A DNA stretch of 64,000 nucleotides from Desulfothermus okinawensis JCM 13304 (GTDB lineage: Bacteria > Desulfobacterota > Desulfovibrionia > Desulfovibrionales > Desulfothermaceae). The notes under the pieces are model-generated. The model was given only the letters and a program-made list of their open reading frames with translations, was not told the origin of the DNA and did not search any database. Positions 1 to 10,831 of the stretch are shown piece after piece; within the stretch, counting starts at the first letter, position 1, and the number at the start of each line of letters is the position of its first letter. A program made the translations under genes and the position numbers. Location: the NCBI GenBank assembly GCA_001311565.1, contig BBBM01000007.1, forward strand, positions 1-64,000, given 5' to 3'.

Positions 1-82
1 AAGATATCTTTTCCAACTCAATTTTGCCATTCCAATTTAAAAAATAAGACGACCAAAGTAAAATTATTTTAGGTCCTCTTAT

Positions 83-1106
83 TTAATCTAAATTTGTGTA
101 ATAGTCTATTTTTTTTTCTTTAAGCCATGGCATCATATCTCTTAGTCTATCACCCACCTCTTCTATAATATGAGAGTGATATTTTTTTCCTAAGGGCCTT
201 AAAGGATACCTGACCAGCCTGATTTTCCAGAATCCATTTTTTTTGGCAAAACTACCGTCCTGGATTTCTGCTAAAATCTGTTTCATGTTTTCCTTAACCT
301 TCTCATCAACTACCCTAGGACCACTGACATAATCCCCATATTCTGCAGTATCACTAATGGAGTAGTGCATGAGCTTAAATCCTCCTTCATAGAGGAGGTC
401 CACAATGAGTTTCATCTCGTGAAGACACTCAAAATAAGCTACCTCAGGTTGATATCCTGCTTCCACCAAGGTCTCAAATCCTGACCTAATAAGTTGGCTT
501 ACACCACCACAGAGCACTGCCTGTTCACCAAAGAGGTCTGTTTCTGTCTCTTCTTTAAAGGTTGTTTTAATGACACCTGCTCTTGTGGCACCAATTCCCT
601 TTGCATAGGAGAGGGCAATATCCCAAGCACTGCCTGATGCATCCTGATATACCGCCGCCAGGGAAGGGACTCCAAATCCCTTTTCATATTCCCTTCTAAC
701 CAGATGACCTGGTCCTTTTGGTGCAACCATTATAACATCTACGTCTTTTGGGGGTTCTATTTGATTAAAATGGATATTGAATCCATGACTAAAGCCCAGC
801 ACTTTTCCCTTTTTAAGATATGGCTTTATGTCTTCAATATAAACCTTTGGTTGGTGTTGATCTGGAATCAGGATCTGTATTAGGTCCGCTTTTTCTGCAG
901 CTTCTTTAACAGACACTGGCTCAAATCCATGCTTTTTGGCAAGGTCATAATTTGGACCACCTGGTCTCTGGGCAACTATAACATTTAAACCTGAATCCCT
1001 TAAATTAAGGGCATGGGCGTGTCCCTGGGATCCATAACCAACTATTGCAATTAACTTGTCAGATAGAATTTTTTAAATCTGCATCTTTGTCATAATAAAC
1101 CTGCAT
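83..1106 (-). CDS. ilvC: Ketol-acid reductoisomerase, frame broken once
   Basis: NADPH-dependent ketol-acid reductoisomerase, second step of valine, leucine and isoleucine synthesis in the cytoplasm. Corrected length is about 340 residues, normal for class I enzymes. The N-terminal nucleotide-binding motif [17 protein letters not shown] and the conserved LIPDQ and AVLCGG stretches are visible. The first 12 codons lie in another frame: a T run at 1069-1074 is one base too long, and dropping it joins DADLK to [13 protein letters not shown]. The ATG at 1106 follows a GGAGGT ribosome site. Two in-frame A runs of 8 and 9 do not break it. It follows ilvN by 24 bases, so the ilv genes form an operon. 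Confidence 0.95.
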
Positions 1107-1130
1107 TTTAAACTACCTCCTCAAAAAAAG

Positions 1131-1617
1131 TTATGAAAGTTGCATGCTCCTTTTCATTGCTACTATGCCTGTTCTTGCTATTTCTTTAATACCAAATTTC
1201 TGGAGCAAATTTATAAGGGCACTTAGTTTTTCGCTGTTTCCTGTTGCTTCAATGGTCATTTCAGCTGGACTTACATCCACTACTTTGCATCTAAATATAT
1301 CTACAATCCTAAGGACCTCAGCTCTATAAGAATTCTGAGCGTTAACTTTTATAAGTACCATCTCCCTTTCCACTGTTTTTACAGTATTCATGTCCACAAC
1401 TTTTATTACAGTGATTAACTTTCTAAGCTGCTTTATGATCTGTTCTACTATTTGTTCATCTCCTTCTGTGACTATTGTCATAAGGGATGTATTTTTTTTC
1501 CAAAGTAGGGGCTACATTTAGAGATATAATGTTAAACCCCCTTCCACTGAAAAGTCCTGAAACCCTGGAGAGTACTCCTGGTTCGTCTTCTACTAATACT
1601 GAGAGGGTATGTTTCAT
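1131..1617 (-). CDS. ilvN: Acetolactate synthase small subunit, frame broken once
   Basis: Regulatory subunit of acetolactate synthase; the ACT domain binds valine and activates the large subunit. The corrected protein is about 161 residues, standard for the family. It starts [19 protein letters not shown], the typical ACT opening with [10 protein letters not shown], and continues with [14 protein letters not shown]. The frame changes at a T run at 1492-1499 (8 bases, 7 fit). It lies 27 bases after ilvB and 24 before ilvC on the same strand, so it is translated with both. Could equally be named ilvH. Confidence 0.93.
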
Positions 1618-1644
1618 AATAAATACTCCTTAAGGCCTATTTGG

Positions 1645-3335
1645 TTAAACAAGTAACATTTCAGATAATGATGCACCAGCAGGTACCATTGGATATACAT
1701 TCTCTTCTTTTTCCACTACCATATCAATAACACATGTCTTTTTGGATTTTAATGCCCGTTTTAGGACATCCTCAACCTCTGAAGGTTTGGTAGCCCTGAA
1801 ACCTTCTGCGCCATAGGCCTCTGCCAATTTTACAAAATCAGGATTGTATTCTAAATGGGTGGCACTGTAATTTCTATTGTAAAATAGCTCTTGCCACTGT
1901 CTAACCATTCCAAGATATGAGTTGTTTAATATGATTATCTTGACTGGGAGGTTATACCAAACAGCTGTGGCAAGCTCTTGAATATTCATCTGGATTGACC
2001 CATCCCCTGCAATGTCCACAACGGTTTTATCAGGAAATGCCATCTGTGCGCCAATTGCTGCAGGAAATCCATATCCCATTGTGCCTAGACCACCAGAACT
2101 AAGTAGGGTCCTGGGTCTTAGGTATTTAAAATGTTGAGCAGCCCACATTTGATTTTGTCCAACTTCTGTAGTAATTATTGCATCTCCTCCAGTTAATTCA
2201 TAGAGTTTTTCAATGACAAATTGTGGTTTTATGACCTCATTGGATTTGTTATACGTAAGTGGATGTGCCTCATTCCAGGCATTCAACTTGTCCCTCCATG
2301 ACTGATACTTCTCTGACAAATCCTCTTCTTTAATGCGTTTGGATATTTCTTCTTTTAAGGCTGATAAGGCTTCTTTGCAATCTGCAACTATTGGTATATC
2401 CACACGAACGTTTTTTTCTAATAGATGTGGGATCGATATCTATATGTATGATTTTTGCCGATGGGGCAAAACTGTCTACCCTCTGTGACCCTATCATCGA
2501 ACCTAACCCCAGCAGCAATAATTACATCTGCATGGTTAATTGCCATGTTGGCTACATAGGTCCCGTGCATCCCCAACATTCCAAGCCATAAGGGGTCGTT
2601 TCCTGGGAATGAGCCAAGGCCCATGAGACTAGCAGTAACAGGTATCCTCAGGGTCCTGGCGAGCCATGTGAGTTCTTTGTTTCCTGATGAAGCAATAACC
2701 CCTCCACCTGCAAATATAAGGGGTCTTTTTGCATCTAAAATTAAGTCAACCGCCTTTTTTACCTGCTTTAGGTTTGGTTCATAATTGGGATGATAGCTCC
2801 TCAAGGATACACTTTTGGGGTATTCTGCTTCAATTTCAGAAGCCATTATGTCCTTTGGCAGGTCAACTAAGACTGGCCCAGGCCTACCTGATTTTGCTAT
2901 GTAAAATGCCTCTTTTATTATCTGGGGCAGTTTTGCTGGATCCTTTACAAGATAGTTGTGTTTTGTACATGGCCTGGTGATTCCAACTATATCCACTTCT
3001 TGGAATGCATCATTACCAATTAATGGTCTAGGAACCTGTCCTGTGAACACAACAATGGGAATAGAGTCCATATATGCAGTGGCAATTCCAGTCACTGTAT
3101 TAGTGGCTCCAGGTCCAGATGTAACCAGCACAACACCTACCTTTCCACTGGCCCTTGCATATCCATCAGCAGCGTGTACAGCGGCCTGTTCGTGTCTTAC
3201 CAATATGTGTTTCATGGGATAGTTGGGTAGTTCGTGATATATATCAATTACAGCCCCTCCTGGAAATCCAAATATTACCTCAACACCTTCCTGTTTTAAA
3301 CATTCAAGGAGAATCCTCGCCCCTTTTATTTTCAT
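1645..3335 (-). CDS. ilvB: Acetolactate synthase large subunit, frame broken twice
   Basis: Thiamine-diphosphate enzyme that condenses pyruvate to acetolactate (or with 2-oxobutyrate to acetohydroxybutyrate). Corrected length is 562 residues, as usual. The N-terminal part shows [14 protein letters not shown] and the catalytic-glutamate region [17 protein letters not shown]; the C-terminal part has the ThDP-binding [15 protein letters not shown]. Two breaks are visible: near 2475-2481, where VTGRVDSFAP is restored by two missing G, and a T run at 2411-2417 with one base too many, which restores [11 protein letters not shown]. The start overlaps the stop of the upstream small gene by one base (TAATG), suggesting coupled translation. 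Confidence 0.95.
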
Positions 3336-3578
3336 TACTGCTCTCCCTCCTCTTCCATTTTCTTGTATTTTTCCAGTATTGCCTGGATTTTTGTTTTACC
3401 AGCAAGCTTTAATTTTTTTTATTCTCTTTAATTCTAAATCATCCTGGGGAGTTAAATATGGTTTGCTCTCTAACTTTTCAACCTGCTTTTCATATTCTAG
3501 ATGTTGCTGCCACAGTTTGTTGAGTTCTTCATCTTTTTCTCCATACTTGGCTATAAGTTCCAACTCATATTGTTCCAT
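3335..3578 (-). CDS. DUF465 (YdcH/SlyX-like) small protein
   Basis: Small cytoplasmic coiled-coil protein of the DUF465 family, function unknown. The ATG at 3578 has GGAGG ten bases upstream. It reads [19 protein letters not shown], then [23 protein letters not shown], then [10 protein letters not shown], the classic DUF465 pattern with PYLTP before a basic helix. A T run at 3413-3420 (8, 7 fit) must lose one base to give [23 protein letters not shown] before the stop that overlaps the ilvB start. Without the correction it would stop in KIKACW. About 80 residues. Confidence 0.8.
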
Positions 3579-3595
3579 TGTTTCTTGCCTCCTGT

Positions 3596-3912
3596 TTAGT
3601 TCAAAAAAAGTTTTTAGAACTGTCTTGGGGTCCATGTCATTTTCCAGGCTAATTAGTAATAGCTTTTTCCTGTTTTTTTTGTCCACCCACAATTTTTATT
3701 TGACTCTTTTTTTTACCTTAAAAATTTTAGACATAAATTCAACTACCTCTTTATTTGCCTTGTTATCAACTGGTGGAGCACATATTTTTACCTTTAGACA
3801 ATTTTGATAGACCCCTTCAATGGAATTTTTTTTTTGCCCCTGGTTGAACCCAAAGGGCTAATTTAAAGGTCTTTTGGTCAATTTGAGTTATAAAATCCAT
3901 TTGTTGTTCCAT
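3596..3912 (-). CDS. DUF167 (YggU) family protein, frame broken four times
   Basis: Small protein of the DUF167/YggU family, function unknown, often beside yggT as here. Corrected residues show the family pattern: LALWVQPGAKKNSIEGVY, LKVKICAPPVDNKANKEVV and VKKSQIKIVGGQKNRKK. The corrections are extra bases in T/A runs at 3603-3609, 3673-3680, 3707-3714 (two extra) and 3826-3835. The first makes the gene stop at a TAA just before the ribosome site of the DUF465 gene; as written, the two genes read through into one false fusion. Start at 3912 or at a second ATG at 3900; about 100 residues. Confidence 0.75.
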
Positions 3913-3922
3913 CTTTGTTAAT

Positions 3923-4226
3923 TTAGGCTATGTAAAATGCAAGTTGATACAGTGTTTGAACAAGAAATATTTTTAAGAACTCTATTATAAGTAGGACTAC
4001 AATTGGCGATAAATCAATACCACTTATATATACAAATGGTATCCATTTTCTGACTTTGTAAAAAAACAGGCTCTGTTATTGAATATAAAAATCTGACTAT
4101 TGGATTATAAGGGTCAGGCCTAACCCATGAAAGTAGAGCAGAGATTATCACTATCCAGAAATAAATGGACAGTAAACTGTCTAAAACAAATGCAACTGCC
4201 TTAAGGAGATTTGCAATAATAAACAT
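3923..4226 (-). CDS. YggT family membrane protein, frame broken once
   Basis: Integral membrane protein of the YggT family, linked elsewhere to osmotic shock tolerance and often next to DUF167 genes. The N-terminal hydrophobic helix AVAFVLDSLLSIYFWIVIISALLSW is followed by VRPDPYNPIVRFLYSITEP, a hallmark of the family. An A run at 4060-4066 carries one extra base; removing it gives VRKWIPFVYISGIDLSPIV and a second hydrophobic segment. The 100-residue length is normal for a single-repeat YggT. The stop lies ten bases before the DUF167 start. Confidence 0.85.
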
Positions 4227-4250
4227 AGTAACCTCCTGATAGAATTTAAA

Positions 4251-4890
4251 TTATGTTAAAAGATTAACTATTTGGTTAAAATTTTCAATATTAGCAATGG
4301 AATTCAAGTCATGGTTTTTATAAGATATAAAATCAACCGGAACACTTTTAGCGGTTTTTTCATCTACTTTAGAATCCCCAATAAATAAAACTTCATATGG
4401 TTTTAAATTCCATCTTTTTAAAATGTAGTAAATACTTTCAGGATGAGGCTTTGGATTTTTTACACTATCTGCTGTAACCACTGGATCAAAGAAAGATTTT
4501 AATTGGAAATTATTTAGTATGATGGGCATTGTGTTTGTTCTATTTGTATTAATAGCCAATTTTTTATTCTTTTTTTTCAGAATAGAGATAAAGTCTATAA
4601 GCCCATCCTCTAATTTAATTAAGTCTATTACAGACAAGTAAGATATTTTTTTTCCAATATTTATAGCCTCTTCAAATAGAATTGGTGGAACTATATGTTT
4701 TATAGATTCATATACAGTGTGTGAATGCACATAATCTTCCTGAGATTTGTCCATTGGAGGAAGTTCAAGTTTCTCTAATATAATATTATAAAATCTTACA
4801 TTAGCATCTCTTGAATTTATTATTACACCATCACAATCAAAGATAATCCCTTTTTTTGTTTTCGAAAAAGTCTTTGTAATCAAATTCCAT
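4251..4890 (-). CDS. HAD-family hydrolase
   Basis: Haloacid-dehalogenase phosphatase, probably of the phosphoglycolate phosphatase type; substrate not predictable. Motif I is GIIFDCDGVI, the later lysine motif is in VKNPKPHPE, and motif IV is LFIGDSKVDEKTA. About 212 residues. Preferred start is ATG 4890 with AAGGAG upstream (MEFDYKDFFENKKG), which needs one base removed from the T run at 4851-4857; a TTG start at 4883 would avoid that but lies further from the ribosome site. It follows the preceding unknown gene by 23 bases and may share its transcript. Confidence 0.8.
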
Positions 4891-4913
4891 TAGTTAACTA
4901 ACTCCTTATAAAT

Positions 4914-5667
4914 TCAACTTTGAATTTTTTTGTTTAACCAATTGAACTCCTCATGGGGCTTTTTCTTAAATATAAATCGATATCCAAAATCTGTTGTCTG
5001 AAACAATTCTCTATCATCATCAACTATGGAGAATTCAATTCCAAAATCTATCCACATCTCATATAGGTCTTGAACATCAGTAATTAATATGTGATTTTTT
5101 TTCTATTATCAAAAAAAAACATGGTAGTATTTTATCATAAGGTAGTAAAGTGTTAATTTGGGACCTAGGATCAGTCGTTTGAGTCTTGCTTTGAAGATAG
5201 TCCAAAGATACATCTTCTCCTAGAGAATGTTTAAGTTGCTGTAAGTCTCTTGCCAATTCTCTGTCCAGTTTTTGAAGTTCCAGGACCTTTTCTTCCAATG
5301 TCCATTGGAGGAGCAGAGTAAGCTGGGCAATCAAAAAAAATAATCAATTTTTTTCAGTATGGCCCATACCTTTTTTTTATGGAACTCTTTATACTACTGG
5401 GTTTTTCACTATCTTTTCCTATTAATTGTAAAAGAAAACTTTGCTTAATCTCCCTGGGATTTTCAAAAAAAATCCCCGTACATTAAAAAAATCCTTGATG
5501 TATTTTTGAGCCTCTTTGGTTTTTAAGGGAAATTTCCTGGGTCTAAAGTAATTACATGATCTTTGTTCGTCTTCCTCAAATAACCCAGGATTTACCAGTG
5601 TGACTTCTTTTAAAATTTTGTCGCCTACTAGTTCATGATGCAGTGTAGGAAAGAATATTTTATTCAT
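4914..5667 (-). CDS. Hypothetical protein, frame broken about six times
   Basis: I do not recognise this gene. Correcting A/T runs (two of them by more than a simple reading, total seven extra bases between about 5094 and 5500) joins the fragments into one 248-residue protein starting [17 protein letters not shown]. The middle is hydrophobic to helical ([24 protein letters not shown]), followed by a charged coiled-coil-like stretch and a C-terminal part with [19 protein letters not shown]. The corrected length is exactly divisible by three, which supports the join. It precedes the HAD gene by 23 bases. No catalytic motif is seen. Confidence 0.55.
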
Positions 5668-5786
5668 ATCTAGATACTCTTTTGTTTTATGGTCAAAAAA
5701 ACTTAACTTGCAATACAAAGAAATTAGTATTATCTTCATTTCCCACTAAAAGCAAATGTAAATTTAATTCTCTAGGAGGTTGTTTA

Positions 5787-6005
5787 ATGTTTGGTATTGG
5801 AATTCCTGAATTATTAGTACTTTTATTAATTGCATTGGTGATCTTTGGAGCCAATAAGTTGCCAGAGATTGGCGCTGGCCTTGGTAAGGCCATAAAGAAT
5901 TTTAAAAAGGCCGCAACAGAACCTGATGAAATAGATATAAGCTCAACCAACAAGAAAATATCCAACAATAAATCACAAAATGATAATGAGGCCAGTGAAA
6001 AATAA
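5787..6005 (+). CDS. tatA: Sec-independent translocase TatA
   Basis: Membrane component of the twin-arginine translocase, which exports folded cofactor proteins. The 72-residue product is intact: a short N-terminus, one membrane helix [21 protein letters not shown], the conserved FG before the amphipathic helix, [11 protein letters not shown], and a polar tail. An AGGAGGT site sits seven bases before the ATG. It stands alone between minus-strand genes. A Tat substrate is present in this window: the formate dehydrogenase catalytic subunit carries an SRRDFLK signal. Confidence 0.92.
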   Translation: MFGIGIPELLVLLLIALVIFGANKLPEIGAGLGKAIKNFKKAATEPDEIDISSTNKKISNNKSQNDNEASEK

Positions 6006-6007
6006 TT

Positions 6008-6933
6008 TTATCTGATTTGACCATTAAGTTCTAATTGGGGTGAGAGGAGATGAATTTTAAATTCCATACCCCTTGCCCCGAGATACCCATTTAAAAACGT
6101 AGTAACTTTATCGGGTTTTATGGTGATTATCTCCCACTTTCCAAAAATCCCTTTTGAAAAAGTCACTGAGATCAAATGAACCTCATCTAAAATTTGTTTT
6201 TTGTCACCTAGCATATGGTCAAAGGTTTTTAATCCCGTTAAGGTATACCAAGGACCAGCTATTAAGACTATTGTTTTAAAAAAAATTTGTCTTTTATTTC
6301 AGGTAGATTAAAAAAAATTTCCCCATAAAGTTTCCCATAATTCAATGAGACTGTTTTTTTTGTGCCTGACCAGTAATGGTCCTTGTACTTCAGTGTACCT
6401 GTATAGAGGGAATCATTTACCTTTCTAATATACAACTTTAGTTCCGATACATTATCATCAACAGTAATTCCAGAAAGTTTCAGTAAATTATCTAAGGATT
6501 GAAGGTCAGGTCCTTCAAAATTTTCAGTCTCCATTTGTGTAACCACTACCTTTTGATTGAAATAGACACCAATATTCATAAGTGTTTTCTTTATGGATTC
6601 AATATCCAATTTTAACTCCACTATTAAGGAAGTTGAATTTTGGCTTTTCTCTTCATGGTCTTTGTAACTAAGTACATAATTTAAAGAAGATTGTTCAAAT
6701 AATTTATTTAAAATCTTAATTTTTTCTTCATCTAGTTTAGTGGACATTATTTTTAGGGATTCGTTTACCAATGCTTTACTGAGTATTTTGTTTCGTAGGG
6801 TTGCATTTAAATTAAATTCAGTGGATGTACAGTTTTGTTCTTCAATCTTTATAAATTCTGCAAATGAAATTGAATATGTAATAAATAAAAAAAATAAGAG
6901 TAAAAAAAATTTAATTCTCAATATTAAATTCAT
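6008..6933 (-). CDS. Secreted hypothetical protein, frame broken once
   Basis: Unknown protein of about 307 residues with a clear signal peptide: KFFLLLFFLFITYSISFA, probably cut before EFIKIEEQ. The body has alternating short helices and strands, for example LVNESLKIMSTKLDEEKIKIL and LIVELKLDIESIKKTL, loosely like the N-terminal domain of LPP20/FlgT-type proteins, but I would not assign that. A run at about 6276-6283 needs two bases removed, after which the frame continues through KTIVLIAGPWYTL to NGQIR. It follows another exported unknown gene by 14 bases, so the two are likely co-transcribed with miaA. Confidence 0.6.
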
Positions 6934-6947
6934 TGACCTGGTCCTGG

Positions 6948-7784
6948 TTAATTGTAGAGTATGTTTTTTTTAGAGATTACTAGTTTACCTTTTTTTTAGG
7001 AGTTCAAGTATATTTTCAAATTTTAAGTAAAAATCACTGTTCTCATCTAAAACCAATGAATGTTCATTATTATTATAAATAGAATCTGCATGCAGAAAAA
7101 GGGGATGTTCTCCAATTCTATCTTTTGCTTGCCCATTTAATTCACTCAAATATAATGCCATTCCTTTATTTATCAAAGTATCATAGTCTGTTAATTTTGG
7201 GCTAAATAATAGTTCTCCATTTTTTTGAGTATAAGTATATTAATAGAGAAGGTTTGAACTTGTCTGTTGAGACCTCTATAATTACACCAGTATAGCCTTT
7301 AATGTAATTTTCCTTTTTTTATTGTGTTTGAATCTACATCAGGTTCCCTTAATAAAAGGGACAGTGGTAATATGTGTTTTAAAAAAAGGACCTAATATAT
7401 TAATTCCCATAGTTAATTTATATGAATTTATTGAGGTTTTTATCATATAATTATCTTTGGTGGTATTTATTTCTTCCCATAACAGCTCTTTTCCTCTTTT
7501 ATCTATTAATTTTTGTATTTGAAGACCTTTTTTTTATTTCAAAATTTAAAGTTGCATTGTAGAGCTTGTTCATTAAATGGATCTTTTCTCTTTTTAGATT
7601 AATATAATCAGGGTAGAGTTCACTCGATGTTCCATTGAGCTCAGTATATAAACTGTATTTAGTCCAGTTGATCCATGTGGAATTGTCATCTAATGGTTCT
7701 ATCCACTCACCTGAACCACAAAGGCCAATTGATAATTTGAAAAAAAATAGAAATAATGCGCAAAATATCACTTTTTTTATCCAT
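6948..7784 (-). CDS. Secreted hypothetical protein, frame broken six times
   Basis: Unknown exported protein of about 276 residues after removal of one base from each of six A/T runs (around 6990, 7214, 7314, 7380, 7530 and 7772-7778). The start MDKKVIFCALFLFFFKLSIGLCGSG looks like a signal peptide. Its ATGGATAA overlaps the stop of miaA by eight bases, so translation is coupled. The mature part contains GEWIEPLDDNSTWINW and a later KGYTGVIIEVSTDKFKPSLL segment. No known domain recognised. Together with the next gene it forms a two-gene exported pair. Confidence 0.55.
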
Positions 7785-8693
7785 TTAAAAATCTCTCTAC
7801 CTTTAAAATAGCATTGTCTAGTTTGGAGTATTCATACCAATTGATGTCATCCTCCTTTTTGAACCACGTCATCTGGCGTTTTGCATATTGTTTGGTATTT
7901 TTTTAGCCAATTATATTTTGCCTCCTCTAAACTACAATTTCCAAGAATGAAGTTTAATAGTTCCATGCAACCAATGGAAGTCCAACTGGTGCGTTAATAC
8001 AAGGGTTTTCCCTCCATGCATCTGATACTTCCTTTAGTACTCCCATTTCAAGCATTTTATCTATCCTAAGCGCCAATCTTTTTACCAGCTCTTCCTTAGG
8101 GTGAGAGATACCTATTTTTATATAGTTATATCTTGGTGTATTTTGAGGATGGTTTTTATGGAACCACGTCAAGTTCCTTTTTGTAAACATATATACCTCC
8201 AGTGCCCTGGTTACCCTCTGCTTATCCTTTGGGTGAATTTTTTTTTGAATATTCTGGATCTATTTTTTTTAATTTTTCGTACGAAACATATGGTCCATCT
8301 AAAAGATATTGGTGGCTTACTTGTTCCCTTATTTTTTTTGGCACACTGGGTATTGGGGCAAGACCAAATAGTACTGCTTTTAAATATAGTCCTGTTCCTC
8401 CAATGAGTATAGGCACCTTTGCCCTGTCTATTATTTCCTTAATTTTTTTCGTCTGCCAATTTGGCATATTCACCTGCACTTAAATTTTTTTTTTGGTTCT
8501 AAAAAACCATATAAGTGATGGTTACATAATCTTTTTTTCTTCCTCAGTTGGTTGTGCAGTAATAATTGGAAAACCTCTGTAGATCTGCCTTGAATCAAAG
8601 TTTACTATTTCTCCTCCCAATTTTTTTAGCCAGCTCAAGACCAAGTTGATTTTTACCAGTTCCTGTGGCTCCAACAATGCATACAATTTTCAT
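7777..8693 (-). CDS. miaA: tRNA dimethylallyltransferase, frame broken several times
   Basis: Transfers dimethylallyl to A37 of tRNAs that read U-starting codons. Visible family elements: the P-loop GATGTGKNQLGLELAKKLGG at the N-terminus, FDSRQIYRG, ILIGGTGLYLKAVL, LEVYMFTKRNLTWFH and the C-terminal YAKRQMTWFKKEDDINWY. Breaks lie at A/T runs (for example 8241-8248, 8263-8270, 8331-8338, 8440-8450, 8484-8493) and one missing G near 7992. About 304 residues. It starts four bases after the coaD stop and overlaps the downstream exported gene, so the rsmD-coaD-miaA block is one operon. Confidence 0.88.
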
Positions 8694-8697
8694 ATGG

Positions 8698-9191
8698 CTA
8701 TAAGTTGAACCTCTCTTTTAATTTGAGCCATACTGGCTCTGGTACCAGCCCTTGGACATCCCCACCAGCATTCACTGTCTCTTTAATTATGGATGAGCTG
8801 GTAAACAACCATTTGTAATCTGTCATCATAAAAAGGGTATGTACATCCCTTTTAAGACGCCTATTCATAAGGCCATCTGAAATTCGTATTCAAAATCAGA
8901 TATAGCCCTAAGTCCCCTTAAAATTACCTTTGCCCCCTTTTTTTCAACATAGTCAACAAGTAATCCACTAAACGCTTCTACAATAACCCTGGGTTTGTTT
9001 TCAAATACTGTCTGAGCCATCTCAAGCCTTTCCTCTAAGGTAAAAAGAGGGGTTTTTGGGGTATCTATGGCAATTGCCAGAACTACTGTATCAAAAATAT
9101 CCAATGCCCTTCTCACAATACTAATATGTCCATTGGTTAAAGGATCAAAGGTTCCTGGATAAATTGCTATGTGTTTATTGTTTTTGTCCAT
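8698..9191 (-). CDS. coaD: Phosphopantetheine adenylyltransferase, frame broken once
   Basis: Fourth step of coenzyme A synthesis: adenylates 4-phosphopantetheine. The nucleotidyltransferase signature [15 protein letters not shown] is present with [20 protein letters not shown] and the later SSSIIKE. After QMAL the frame stops at TGA; one missing C (near 8871) restores [17 protein letters not shown]. This is a missing base in a C pair, not an added A/T. Corrected length 164 residues, normal. The start lies inside the last 25 bases of rsmD. Confidence 0.93.
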
Positions 9192-9740
9192 ATAAGTATC
9201 CTCGTCTGTCCATATTTTCGGTTAACAATTAAATTTGTCTCTGGGATTTCCTTCTCTATTTCAACCTCTTGCTCCACTTCGGATACAATAAAGCCATTTT
9301 CAATGACCCAGTTGTTTTTTTATTAATTTTTTTAATAACTGGTAGGGCAAGACCCTTTCTGTAAGGTGGATCTATAAAACATAGGTGAAATTTTTCAAAG
9401 GATTGTTTGTTTAATATCCTGTGTACATCGTCTGAAACTATACGGAAACGAGTATGCTCAACTCCAAAATTTTCCAGATTGATTTTAAGATATTTAACTG
9501 CCTCCCTATTATTTTCTACAAAATATACCAGGGTTGCCCCCTACTCAAACACTCAAACCCAAGACTCCCAGTGCCTGCAAATAGATCAATTACCCTGGCC
9601 CCCTCAAATTCCATTCCCTGGGAGACTAGTATTGAAAATATAGCCTGACGTACTTTATAAGTAGCAGGTCTATATCCTTCTAGATTTTTTTTAGGGGTCT
9701 TTAACTTTCTCCCTTTATATTCTCCACTGATAATTCTCAT
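9167..9740 (-). CDS. rsmD: 16S rRNA (guanine-966-N2) methyltransferase, frame broken three times
   Basis: Methylates G966 of 16S rRNA using S-adenosylmethionine. Motifs: [16 protein letters not shown] at the start, [19 protein letters not shown] for SAM binding, and FIDPPY for catalysis. One G is missing in the run at 9536-9540, which restores [17 protein letters not shown]; two T runs near 9315-9335 carry one extra base each. The C-terminus runs to a TAG inside coaD, giving a 25-base overlap. Corrected size 190 residues. rsmD-coaD adjacency is common in bacteria. Confidence 0.9.
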
Positions 9741-9758
9741 GTTGTTGATTTTAATCTC

Positions 9759-10712
9759 CTATACGTATTCAACTTCAGGCCCAAAGTCACTAAAAGTACA
9801 CAATACAAATTCATCTTCCTGGGCGTCCTTTGTCTTTTCCTTTGTTAGCCACTCCTTTACAAAGGCCAGTACTTCGTTTCTCTTGTCCATATTTTGGATC
9901 ATCTTTATTGAAATTCCCCTATGTACAATTTTTAGATCTTCGGTAAGTCCCATATTCTTAAGTTCTAAAAAGAAGTTTCATATTCTTTTTTTTAACCTAT
10001 TATCAAGACCTTTAAGAGAGTTGTAATTTGCATCGGGCACCAGGATGACGAACTTATTGGGTTCTAATCTACAGAGCTGATCATAATTCCTTAAATTTTT
10101 TTTTCAAGTGGGTCAAAAAGCTTTTTTTCTATCCATGTGCGCCAGTCCTTTCCATAATTTATTACTATATCTTCTAAGTTGTTTATGTATATAAGTAAGA
10201 GGGAAAAATCTTTGGTATGCCGTGATATCCTGTTTATTTCACTTTCCAATACAATATAGAAACCGTCAGTTGTTAAGGTATTGGTATTACTGTCAATAGA
10301 TAGCCTTTGAAAGAGAAATTCCATTTGATCAATTAAATTAATTCCCCTTTTTACCCTCCATAAGAGTTCTGCTTCATAAAATGGATATATTAAAAAGTCA
10401 TCTATATTTAAAGTGGATTGAAATACTTTATCTCTGGAATCTTCATCACCAAATAGTATTAAATACCTTTTAGGGATCAATTGGTTATCTTCTTTAGTCC
10501 TTAAAAATTTAGCGAATTCCAAACCATCCATATTGGTTTGAAAAACTGGTGCAATAATTATTTCTACATTGGTTTTGTCCAAAATAGCAATCCCCTGGAG
10601 ATGGTTTTTGGCGGTTATTACAGTGAGTTTCTGGTTTTCCAGGATCTGTTTAACTGTGTATGCTAGTTCGTTGTCTTGGCATATAACCATTATTTTTTTT
10701 TGATATAGGCAT
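9759..10712 (-). CDS. Response regulator with degenerate GGDEF-like domain
   Basis: Cytoplasmic signalling protein of about 316 residues. The N-terminal 120 residues look like a receiver domain (KKIMVICQDNELAYTVKQIL, later RYLILFGDED), although the usual aspartate context is weak. The C-terminal part resembles a GGDEF fold but the active-site loop reads RLEPNKF rather than GGDEF, so cyclase activity is unlikely. Breaks: an extra A at the start (10692-10700), two extra near 10096-10104, and a pair near 9978-9995 that leaves an in-frame TGA as written. Start ATG 10712 has GGGAG upstream. It lies 18 bases before rsmD. Confidence 0.7.
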
Positions 10713-10831
10713 GGGTATATGTCTCCCGTGATATTTTTGAGAATATTACCCGGATTTTCCAGAATTTACAAGGTGACATTTTTAGGTTACTATCTATGTG
10801 TTTTAGAGGTATTCAATCTAGGGTGTTAAAA

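Noticed and set aside
2956-3412. Plus-strand open frames opposite ilvB
   Set aside because: Antisense shadows of a conserved coding region.
3336-3930. Attenuator or riboswitch before the ilv operon
   Set aside because: ilvB is preceded directly by overlapping small genes, with no leader peptide rich in branched-chain codons and no recognisable aptamer.
8865-8885. TGA after QMAL in coaD as selenocysteine
   Set aside because: The residues after it do not match CoaD, whereas one missing C restores [12 protein letters not shown].
9970-10000. In-frame TGA in the response regulator as a third selenocysteine codon
   Set aside because: The position is not a redox site (KKRI-x-NFFLELK) and a compensating pair of run errors around it gives a normal protein.
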